From: Selaginella moellendorffii
Lineage: Eukaryota; Streptophyta; Lycopodiopsida; Selaginellales; Selaginellaceae
Direction: 5' to 3'
Length of the DNA: 64,000 nt
Assembly: GCF_000143415.4 (NCBI RefSeq)
Contig: NW_003314418.1
Span: 180,271-244,270 of the forward strand
The notes beneath the pieces were generated by a model. It was given only the letters and a program-made list of their open reading frames with translations, ran no database searches and was not told where the DNA came from. Positions 56,050 through 64,000 of this stretch are shown here, piece by piece. Numbering within the stretch: the stretch's first letter is position 1; each line of letters starts with the position of its first letter. The position numbers and the translations under genes were made by a program.

Positions 56050-56956
56050 ATGTGCCACACCCAGGAATTCAATCCAAAGCTCTTCTCTTCAAAGTGCTTG
56101 TGTCAGGTTTATATCCACGAAACCAGAGCTAGCACCTCCTCTTCAGAGCTCAGCTGTAGAAGATCTTGCCTAGACAGGGTGGTAACTAAAAACAAGGAAT
56201 CGATTGGCACTGCTCCTCTCAACATAAAGAAGGTCCAGGATGGAATAGCAAAAGAGATGTTGAAGATATTGAAGTCACTCCTACCCAGGTTAAGTCAGAA
56301 AGAACCAGACCATCTGACAGAGGCATTAGCTGATCGCTTGTTCTTCAACATAGTGCATAAGAACAGTAATCAACAGTATATAGGTGACTGTTCAGCTCCA
56401 GGATTGGGTAGAGGTCTTTGGCCTAGGTGGCATAGGAATGTGGGAGCTTCGATCAAAGACTTATTGGATCTACAAAGAGCTAGCAAGCCATCACGTACAG
56501 CAAAGTTCTTGTTGGGATCTTGTTTTTCTTCCTCAGCAGTGGACAAGGTATGATACAATGAAAAAGGTAAAGTCAGATATTTGTTTAACATCCGCTTGGA
56601 GCAAACCCTGCTCATCAGATGGCCTCATGACAACCCATTACAACCCAGGATGAAAACTCAAAGCTTAAGGCAGCATCGCTTGTGATCGCCTTCATCAAGT
56701 TATTGAGGTTCGTGATTGGATAATGCTTGATGGTGCTGAGACTCAAATCATCTTTGTTATGGAAACAACCCCATCACCTCAAGGTATTGTTTTTTATCCC
56801 CATAACAGTGGTGCACTGTTTCCATGTATAGTTCCCGAGGAGGTCCCAGTTCCCAGGATGGCCTTCGGTAAAAGGATCAGGACGATACATCAGAGAGGGA
56901 AATACACTGAACTGGATCCTAAGGTTCAACTGGGAGAATGCTCTGCAATACACTAG
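56050..56956 (+). CDS. Uncharacterised two-part reading frame, copy 3
   Basis: First part 56050-56553 contains GIAKEMLKILKSLLPRLSQ and KEPDHLTEALADRLF, ending before AAGGTATGAT, a possible donor. Second part 56723-56956 contains DWIMLDGAETQIIFVMETTP and ends CSAIH. Copy 1 keeps the same parts. 57 bp of copy 1 before the second part are missing here. Unidentified; may form one gene with the zf-RVT exon that follows. Confidence 0.35.
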
Positions 56957-57015
56957 TTTGGGGAGTACCTATATCTGATCTTATATAGGATCCGGCTCAG
57001 TTATCCTGGGAAGGT

Positions 57016-57396
57016 AATGAGTTCAGTGTGTCTTTTTTTATGCACAGGTCTAAGCATGGCAGAGAGCTTTTGATGGATAAAATTGACACCAAGCTTATGT
57101 GGAAGTTGAAGAATCAGAAGTACATTGTGAACATGTGGAAGACACTGGTGGAAGCTAAGGTAAGCTGGCTTCTTGTGCAGGACAGCATCCCTGTTGGTGA
57201 TTGGCTCACAGTTCACAAAACTCTGTGTATTCTATGCAATGAAAACCCCGTGGAGATGCTTGAACACCTCTTCACATGCAAATTTGCAGTTGGTATTTGG
57301 CTCTTTGATCAGAGACCTAGGTCCAGAATCAGCTGGTTCATCACAAAATATGGTGACATTTTTCCCTCTGCGCCAACTATGATGAACAGTAGCTGA
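57016..57396 (+). pseudogene. Reverse-transcriptase zinc-binding (zf-RVT) domain, LINE-derived
   Basis: A candidate acceptor (TTTTTTTATGCACAG at about 57033-57047) leads into SKHGRELLMDKIDTKLMWKL and WKTLVEAKVSWLL. The core follows: IPVGDWL, CILC, then EMLEHLFTCKFAVGIW, i.e. C-x2-C ... E-x2-H-L-F-x2-C-x4-W, the pattern of the zf-RVT domain at the C-terminus of plant LINE polyproteins and of some host genes. The stop is at 57394. It is not next to any LINE RT here, so it is either a LINE tail or a captured exon. Confidence 0.55.
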
Positions 57397-57408
57397 GGAG
57401 ATAGAAGC

Positions 57409-58798
57409 TGGATAATGGGAGTAATGACAACTTTGTTTTAACAAAGTTTATTGTGGAGCATGGCCTAATCACACGTAGAGTTCCTCCATACACAGTGGAA
57501 GGTGCAACTACCTCTATTCAGCATTTTGATGTTTGTGTAGAGGGGTTGGAAGTGTTGGTTGGCAAAACCACACTTTTGAAGACTTTTTATCTCGCAGATA
57601 TCTATCATGTGGATCTCATTTTTGGGATGTTATGGTTGTTGAAGGTGGATCCGGAGATAAAGTAGAGTATTAAGTGTGTCTCACTGGAGTATGATGATGT
57701 TAAATATGTATGGTTTAGAAAGGGAGTTCAACCTCCAGTTGTTATGCTCTCCGCTACATCTCTGAAGGGGGTTTGTCGTAATGGAAAAGCACTTTTGAGT
57801 TATTTGCTGTTTGTTCGTGACTTGGGGAACCAAGGCATGTGTGGGGGAGAAGTAACAGTATGGAATGTACTTGACAAGTTTGTTGATGTTTTTCCACCTG
57901 AACTACCTCATGGGTTGCCTCCATTACGAGGTGTGGAGCATGAGATTATGTTGGAGCTGGGGACACAGCTAATTTACTGGCATCCATTTCAGTTAAGTTA
58001 TGCAGAGGAGCAAGAAGTTCAATAACAAGTCAAGGAGTTACTTGAGTTTGGATTTATTCACCTAAGTAAGTCTCTGTTTGGTGCTCCAGTTTTGCTTGTG
58101 AAGAAGAAAGACGGTTCAATGTGGATGTGTATTGATTACCATGCCTTGAACAAGAAGACGATGAAGGATAAAATGCTGATGCCACATGTGGATGATATCC
58201 TGGACAAGCTTGGTGAAGCACGAGTGTTTACCAAGATTGATCTAAGGAGTGGATATCACCAGATTGCAATGGATGATGCATTTATCTCCAAGACGGCATT
58301 CAACACAAACTTCAGACATTTTGAGTTTATTGTTATGCCATTTGGTTTGACGAATGCACTAGCCACATTTACTTGGATGATGACAGGGTATTTGGGTGTT
58401 ATCTTCATGAGTTTGTGGAGATTTTCTTGGATGATATTCTTGTTTTCAGCAAGAATATGGAGGAGCATAAGGTGCATTTGCGTAAGGCTCTTTCGTTACT
58501 TCATGATAATAAACTTTATGTGAAGAAGAGCAAATGTGAGTTTGCAAAATTGGAGGTGGAATATCTAGGCTATATTGTGACATATAAGGGTGTCAAGATG
58601 AATCCAAGGAAGGTGGCTATGGTGGAAAATTGGCTTACACCAACTATAGTGGCCGTGTTATGCAATTTCCTTGGAATGGCTAGTTACTACTGACATTTCC
58701 AGCATACGTTTGCTAAGGTGGCTATTCCTTTGACACAGTTGTTACGCAAGAATATGCCATTCGAGTGGCATAAGAGGAGAGTTTTGTGGCGTGCATCT
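57409..58798 (+). pseudogene. Gypsy family 2: protease and reverse transcriptase
   Basis: Protease region 57450-57665 (FDVCVEGLEVLVGKTTLL, IYHVDLIFGMLWL), then [66 protein letters not shown], a frameshift near 58370-58400, [17 protein letters not shown] (YxDD as FLDD), VEYLGYIVTYKGVKM and NFLGMASYY. Stops at 57664, 58023 and 58693. It ends in RNase H entry sequence (FEWHKRR) where a TRIM begins. Same family as 22720-25771 and holds the RT core missing there. Confidence 0.85.
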
Positions 58799-59394
58799 TA
58801 TAAGCAACTAAAGAGAACGACTTGAGAAACGATCCATAGGGGTTCAAATATAAAGAGAAAAGGCACATAAACAAGAGTGCACCCCCTTTTCCAATTGGTT
58901 AAGGGTCTTGGGATATTTGGGGTTAAGTGTTCTTGGGTTTGAATACTATTGGGCTATGTGACCTCTTGAGAAGTCCAAATTCAGGAGCTTACATTTGGTA
59001 TCAGAGGGGTCTTGGGTCCGACTCTGTTGGTTGGTTAAGGGAATCGCAGCAAAAGTTGATTGACATCTAGCAGGTCCAATTTGCTTCTGCTAGGCTCAAC
59101 CCAAGGGGTAGGGTGTCAAAAGAGAGAAGGGCTCTTAGAGAACTATAGCTCTCAGCTTATGTTTATGAGGGCGTGAACTTGTAGAGAAGCGTGATGGATT
59201 GTAAATAACCAAAAGGAACGATTTGAGAGATGATCTATAGAGGTTCAAATATAAAAGGAAAGAGCCTATGAACAAGAGTGCATCCCCTTTTTCAATTGGT
59301 TAAGGGTCTTGGGATATTTAGGGTTAAGCATCCTTGGGTTTGAATACTACTGGGTTTGGTGACTTCTCGGGAAGTCCAAATTCATAAGTTTACA
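58799..59394 (+). mobile_element. TRIM element 2
   Basis: LTRs 58799-58993 and 59200-59394 (195 bp each) match TRIM 1. The primer site TGGTATCAGAGGGG after the first LTR is well preserved (tRNA-Met type). Flanks CATCT and CATTT are a possible target duplication with one mismatch, but the sequence to the right is not the continuation of the RT gene, so a rearrangement has occurred at this site. Shorter than TRIM 1 because it lacks the internal duplication. Confidence 0.85.
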
Positions 59395-59640
59395 CATTTT
59401 TAATTTTGTTACTAGTGAAAATTGGATACATAATCATGATGCCATAGGGTGTTGCTAGGTTGATGAGTGCCATCTTTCTACTGTTGGTGATGGTTCAGTT
59501 TCTGGAGAAGTTGGATAAGACTAAAAGTTGTCAGTGTTGTAATCTTCGTAATCGGGAGGTTCGACTGGTGGTAAATCTTGATCTAAGTCTAAATTTTGGT
59601 TGATTGTGTTTTCCTTGGCATTGGTTGTGTTGATGTTGCT
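59395..59640 (-). pseudogene. Inverted fragment of Gypsy family 3 gag
   Basis: Reverse complement of about 36515-36740, shown by long shared strings such as CAACACAACTAATGCCAAGG and GATTACAACACCAAC-like stretches. Both ends are abrupt. It marks a breakpoint next to the TRIM. Confidence 0.75.
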
Positions 59641-59848
59641 ATAGCATAGTCTATCTCTCTCCCTTTAAGCCAATTGGAAAGGGGCAATTGTTTGATGAGA
59701 GAGCCTTTAATGGCTATTTTATCCCCATTTATCCCTCAAGATATCTCCATTTCCGCATTGAATCTACCAATTCTTCCATTGTGTAGACTAGCTATTCCAT
59801 GTGAGGCAACTAATCATCCACCCATACCATAGTTCTACAGTAGATACC
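59641..59848. other. Unassigned 208-bp stretch
   Basis: Contains AAGCCAATTGGAAAGGGG, a partial echo of the TRIM motif in inverted order; otherwise nothing recognisable. Confidence 0.3.
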
Positions 59849-61290
59849 TGTGAGACACAAATCCCAAAGCCCCAAAGTGGAGCTGAAAGGGTGCCATGTG
59901 GTAGTGGCTGAAGCAAAAGCCAAATGAGCAGAACATGTTTAGACTAAAAGCTCTAACTTGAAAAGTTGAGAGTGGGAGTGGAACTCCTAACGAAGGACCC
60001 AAGAAGGACCCGAGATAGAGTTTGAGATGAAGTTTAAGATGGACCCGAGATGGAGTTTGAGATGGAGTTTGAGATGGACCTGAGATGGAGTCTGAGATGG
60101 ACCCCAGATGGAGTCTGAAATGGACCCGAGATGGACCCGAGATGGAGTCTGAGATGGAGTCCGAGATGGACCCGAGATGGACCCAAGATGGACCGAGATG
60201 GAGTTTGAGATGGAGTTTGAGATGGAGTTTGAGATGGACCCGAGATGGACCTAAGATGGAGTTTGAGATGGACTTGAGATGGAGTCTGAAATGGACCCGA
60301 GATGGACCCGAGATGGAGTCTGAGATGGAGTCCGAGATGGAGTCCAAGATGGAGTTTGAGATGGAGGTTGAGATGGAACCAAGACCAAGACCGAGTCCGA
60401 ATATTAATACAAGTTGTTGGGTGAAAGCCCAAAGTGATCATCCCCTAGGGGGTGGGGGGGGGGGGCTACAGGGGGTCCCAAAAGGATAGTAGGGAGAGTG
60501 TGGGGGTTGGACCTCAGTGGAGTCAGTTTGGCCAGAAAAGGCTAGTTTGGCTTAGGAAGGTTATACCCAACTGTTGGGTGATGAGATAACCACTAGAAAG
60601 TCCAAAGCTAGAGTGAATATGGACCAACAAGTGGGGTAGCTTGGTGAAATGTTCAAGAGCTGGCTCTAGTTCCCCCGGAAGATCGAATGGTCGATGCTCG
60701 CAGTCTAAGTGTGGGTGGCACTACCTACTTGGATACCTGGTGTGGCTCAACAAAACCTCGCTCTAAGCCCATGGCTAAAGCACCCAAAGGCAGAAGGTGG
60801 GGAGAGTACCCATGAGGCTCACGTAGGGCCATAATGTTTCGAAATGTTGTCCCAAAGTCCCGGACTGTGGAAAGGAAGAGGAGTAGTCCTTTGGTATAGC
60901 AACCAAAGATATGGTCACACGGTGAAGAAATCCCAGAGGACAATGGGACTTGGTGGTCAGGCCTGTGGGTTTTGATCTAGTGGCAGTGTTGGCGAACATG
61001 ACCATGGATAAAAAGAGACTTGGTGGGGACTGAAAAAGGGATATTGGGGAAGGCTGTTCCCCATATCTGCAGGCATCCTAGGGATGCTAAGGAGTGGATC
61101 TAGGATGATCACTCATGGACAGATGGCCCAGTCTTTGAGAGACAGGACTGTGATGTAAGTGGTGTTGGACCACCGGTGTGACCAAGGTGAATAGGCATGG
61201 CTTTAGCGTAATAGGCTGATATGTTAGTGGTACCTTGGGGTGTCAGTCATGGGATCGGACACATGGAGCACTTGGACCAAGTGCAAAGGT
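59849..61290 (+). repeat. LTR related to LARD1, plus orientation, different 3' end
   Basis: Begins TGTGAGACACAAATCCCAA and follows the LARD1 LTR (reverse complement of 20540-18790) through the minisatellite (GATGGAGT, GATGGACC units at 60010-60395), the G-tract block (60421-60490) and as far as GCACTTGGACCAAGTGCAAA near 61288. After that it leaves the LARD1 LTR completely. The hexanucleotide run of LARD1 is reduced to a few units here (60385-60400). It may be the U3 part of a longer LTR ending at 61715. Confidence 0.8.
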
Positions 61291-61715
61291 TAAGTGGTGG
61301 AGAAGGGAGAAAAAGACAAGCTCGAGGATTCAAGCTTAGGAAATTAAACTTGAGAGGTTCAAGGTTAGGACTGTATTCCTAACCTTGACGTGAGCAGAAG
61401 CGACTATAAAAGTAGGACTTAGAATGTTTTTAGACTTATCCCTAATACAAAATACATTGCATTACATCGTCTTTCTGCCTATCTCTTCGGCACTTCATAG
61501 CAATGTCTTACTTACCCACCGCCTTCAAGGGATCAAAGGCGTGGGACTAGCACCTTCAAGCACATGTTCACAGTCTCTACTTGGCTTGGCACAAGCAGGT
61601 AAGTGCACTCTTCTTGTAGTGTAGTTTTAGTTTTAGGGACTAGATTAGATTTGAAACTCCTAGGAAGATCTCGTGTGGACGTTTCCTCCTAGTTTAGAGA
61701 TTCCAGGAGTTTTCA
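61291..61715 (+). repeat. Putative R/U5 region ending an LTR
   Basis: Contains CTATAAAAG (61404-61412) as a TATA box and ends ...GGAGTTTTCA immediately before a primer-site-like sequence. Counting from 59849 the LTR would be 1867 bp with TG...CA ends, close to the 1873-1909 bp of LARD1, so the same U3 may be joined to a different R/U5. No second copy is in the window to prove the LTR. Confidence 0.5.
61404..61412 (+). promoter_or_regulatory. TATA box of the right-end LTR element
   Basis: CTATAAAAG in a C/G-richer context, about 300 bp before the LTR end, a normal U3/R spacing. Confidence 0.5.
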
Positions 61716-61716
61716 C

Positions 61717-61733
61717 TGGCGACCACGGTGGGA
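61717..61733 (+). promoter_or_regulatory. Primer-binding site, not tRNA-Met type
   Basis: TGGCGACCACGGTGGGA one base after the LTR end CA. The TGGCGAC start is typical of another class of plant Gypsy primer sites and differs from the TGGTATC sites of the LARDs, the chromovirus and the TRIMs in this window. The cognate tRNA was not identified. Confidence 0.55.
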
Positions 61734-62094
61734 TACGGTGACATGAAGAGCTCATGGAATAGAGCAGACAAAAACGCTCATTTTCCCCAAAACTTCAAGG
61801 AAAACGGACCAGAGATGCACAAGAAAATGGCATAGGAAGAAAAAGCCCCAAAAATCAAGAAAAACAAGACCGTAAAACAAAAACGGTGGAAGAGCATGAA
61901 GGCATGAAGAAAAAAAATGGAGCGTAAGACCAAAAGATGAAGAACACTTGAAGATTGAAGCCACCCAAGTCGTGGAAAACTTGGAGCGTACGCGTAACTG
62001 TTTTTGGCGAGAGGTTGAAGAAAGCGAATATTCCAAGGATCTGCGATAAGGAAACGACCAAGGGAAAATTCTAGCGGCTGGAGATGGAGGAAGA
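61734..62094 (+). other. Leader of the right-end element
   Basis: A-rich untranslated stretch between primer site and first ATG of the gag-like frame (AAAATGGCATAGGAAGAAAAA and similar). No coding domain recognised on either strand. Confidence 0.5.
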
Positions 62095-63303
62095 ATGAAA
62101 AAGCACGACTGCCCATTTGGAGACACAAGCTGTACAAGATACGAAGACTGTCTTTTGTGTGGTTTCAGAAATTGTGCAAAACCGTACAAGCAATGCTATC
62201 CAAAATGGCGATGCGACACTTGCAAACAAGCAAAAGCAAGACTGCGAATCAGGGATGACATTGCCGCAGCGGAGGAGAGTAGGAAACGAGAAGAAATAGC
62301 CCAAGAAAATGACACCAAAAAGAGAGACGATAGTTTAGAACAAGCTGCGAAACAAAGCTTTAGTTGTTTACAAAAACTTCAAGAAACGATTCTACGACTC
62401 TTCTACAAATTGTCTAGCAAATAGGAGGGATGCAAAAATGAGGAAATGTTGAAAGAAAAATATGTTTACTTCGATTTCTTTGCAACTCGAAGAACCCTGA
62501 CTTGGGTGTATCGCGGACACCTCTTTCAACAAACGATTGTTGAATTCCTAGGCATACACAAACATGAAACTTTTCAACCATTAACGCTTGCTTTCAACAC
62601 TGATTTGACGAGAGTCATAGCAGCAACAGAGTGTGGAATTTTTGAACCACAAGTTCGTTGGTTTGTGGACACTCTTAGATTTAGAGATTTCGAAGAGAAC
62701 GCGGAATTACTTTACCGACTTCTTCAAAGTCCTCTCCGTGTAACGCTACCAACAAGCACTCTTCTCGAATTATATGCTATAGCATATTGGCACCGTTTAG
62801 GACGGACGAGAATAGCTGGAGAATTGAGAAATCAAGGACAAGGCCATCAACAAATTCCAATTCGGAATTCGAGTTTAAGAAACTGACGGGAACCTGAACT
62901 TGCATCAAGTTCAAGGGAACGACTTGTAAACTCAAGGATAACAAGTCGAAGGAGGAGAAATTTAAGACAGAATCACAATAGGCCAAGATTAAATACAGTA
63001 ACAAACTTCAACTTTGACACTGAGGTCCAACATCGAAACCCCAGCCTAGAGCTACATATCACTCGCAACCAACAAGGAAGAGTGCGTCCAAGCAGTCTCA
63101 ACATTTTAAGGAGTATTTTAGGAGATCCTGCGTCAAGGATTCAAACTTATAATGCAAGGGTATTAATTGAGACTATCCCTTGGGAAGTTCGTGAAGCGAT
63201 CGACTCTGATCGTGAAAGAGAACGTGCTATACGACAGAGGGAAGTAGAACACCACCGGCAAGAACAGCATCGGGGAAATGCACCATCACGCAATCGACCA
63301 TAG
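62095..63303 (+). pseudogene. Unrecognised gag-like protein with Cys-rich N-terminus
   Basis: One reading frame of 403 codons from ATG 62095 to TAG 63301, broken by two stops (TAG 62422-62424, TGA 62884-62886) that fit CAG and CGA mutated by deamination. The N-terminus carries at least nine Cys in 45 residues (HDCPFGDTSC, DCLLCGFRNC, QCYPKWRCDTCK), a zinc-binding pattern placed before a coiled-coil-like charged helix. The middle (TWVYRGHLFQQTIVEFLGIH, LELYAIAYWHRLGRTRIAGE) is mostly helical, and the C-terminus is Arg/Gln/Asn-rich, ending RERERAIRQREVEHHRQEQ. Position after LTR and primer site suggests gag. I know no family with this layout. Confidence 0.5.
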
Positions 63304-63813
63304 AGAAAATTGCGCTGGATAAACCCGCGCACACATAGGCTTAAAGCAACAAGAATCTGTTGGAAACTATACTGTGACGTGTGGACGTCATTAGAGACTA
63401 GAAACATACAAGAATTAGGACATTAAAATACAACCACTGCTGTATTCAGCATTTTCAAATACTACCAACGACTGGGAAACACAAACGTTCATAGTGAGAG
63501 CTCGCATTCCAGTATGACCAACATATTGTAAGAGACCAAAACAATTGTTCAAGAATTTAGATAAGATTGGACTCCTAAAGAGAGTTGCAATCGTTTGCAT
63601 ACCTGCTCGATCCCAAACTTGGAGAGCAGCACCAAATATCACTAGCGAACAGCTACATCGATCAATATATGACACAACCAACCTCCTTCCACAAACAAAA
63701 TCGTACTTACTTACACCACCAGATTTTTCAAATACAAGACCTTTCCTAAGCTAGACTCAGGAAAGTGACCTCGAGAAGAAACTCGGGAAGAATCGAGAAA
63801 GAAAAACTCGATT
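63304..63813 (+). other. Continuation with frequent stops
   Basis: The same frame continues with several stops (RKLRWINPRTHRLKATRIC, then others). It may be the decayed rest of the gag-like protein. No protease or RT motif before the window ends. Confidence 0.35.
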
Positions 63814-63985
63814 GAAGACTCAAGACACAAGAGCTTGACTTCGCATTTCTACTACAAAACCAAACTTGCAGAAGACTCAAGACACAAGAGCTTGACTTCG
63901 CATTTATACACCAAAAACAAACTTGCTGAAGACTCAAGACATAAGAGCTTGACTTTGCAATCTATGAAGACAACATCTGACTCTC
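63814..63985 (+). repeat. 57-bp tandem repeat
   Basis: Three units start at 63814, 63871 and 63928 (GAAGACTCAAGACA(C/T)AAGAG). Each encodes 19 residues beginning EDSRHKSLTSH in the same frame as the gag-like protein, so it may be a repeated segment of that polyprotein. The last unit is partial. Confidence 0.85.
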
Positions 63986-64000
63986 AAAGCAAGCCTTGAA

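Larger units (their letters stand above)
43880..57408. repeat. Giant inverted repeat (palindrome) with PPR-DYW genes
   Basis: The left arm (43880-49841) is the reverse complement of the right arm (50015-57408) apart from indels. The axis spacer is 49842-50014 (173 bp). Both innermost ends (GTTCAAAATTTAC and GTAAATTTTGAAC) and outermost ends (AGCTTCTCTCTCC and GGAGATAGAAGCT) were matched by eye. Main differences: left has three extra 333-bp PPR units and lacks the block equivalent to about 54903-57250; right has insertions of about 65 bp (54293-54358) and 140 bp (54705-54850). The contiguous axis argues that the fold is in the DNA itself and not only an assembly join. Confidence 0.9.

Noticed and set aside
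61752-62304. Phe/Leu/Ser-rich minus-strand frames up to 145 codons
   Set aside because: Complement of an A-rich leader and of the gag-like frame; overlapping frames without domain.

Overview
The window looks like repeat-rich nuclear DNA of a land plant, most likely a lycophyte of the Selaginella type. The support is a PPR-DYW gene of the plant RNA-editing class, a plant SEC16 3' fragment whose introns are only about 48-57 bp (a Selaginella trait), and several plant-type Ty3/Gypsy elements, including chromodomain-bearing ones. No bacterial-style operon, rRNA, tRNA or CRISPR array was recognised. The species call is an inference.

Layout. 1-3172: decayed Gypsy pol. 3173-6473: copy 1 of a duplicated segment with unidentified exons. 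6611-21991: minus-strand chromovirus (LTR, chromodomain, integrase, RNase H, RT, protease, zinc knuckle, gag). Its gag is split by a complete non-autonomous LTR element, LARD1 (12678-20540, perfect 5-bp target duplication GGTGG). 21992-22254: PPR gene fragment. 22720-25771: internally deleted minus-strand Gypsy. 25772-26916: SEC16 C-terminal exons. 29019-36076: a second coding-free LTR element, LARD2, whose LTRs and 3' leader belong to the chromovirus family. 36077-42289: a third Gypsy family, decayed, with a TRIM (39563-40203, target duplication ACTTT) inside its RT. 42290-43879: another chromovirus fragment.

43880-57408 is a giant inverted repeat with a 173-bp spacer at its axis (49842-50014). 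The left arm carries an intact 1023-codon PPR-DYW gene with an N-terminal PDF-type motif (as in OSB organellar ssDNA-binding proteins) and about five near-identical 333-bp PPR repeat units. The right arm carries a broken copy with two units. A 101-N gap lies in the left arm and the right arm predicts its content. Outside the arms lie a second copy of the deleted Gypsy family (57409-58798), a second TRIM (58799-59394), an inverted piece of the third Gypsy family, an LTR related to LARD1, and from about 61290 the 5' part of an LTR element with an unrecognised gag-like reading frame (62095-63303).

The main unexplained signals are: (1) the 4-kb interior of LARD1, which is a string of dozens of short perfect hairpins and not coding sequence; (2) the PDF-PPR-DYW fusion and the change of its PPR unit number between palindrome arms; (3) the unidentified Cys-rich gag-like protein at the right end; (4) an 80-bp G-tract block shared by otherwise different LTR families. 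Most genes here are not acting as a pathway. The only apparently intact long gene is the PPR-DYW gene, predicted to act on organellar RNA.
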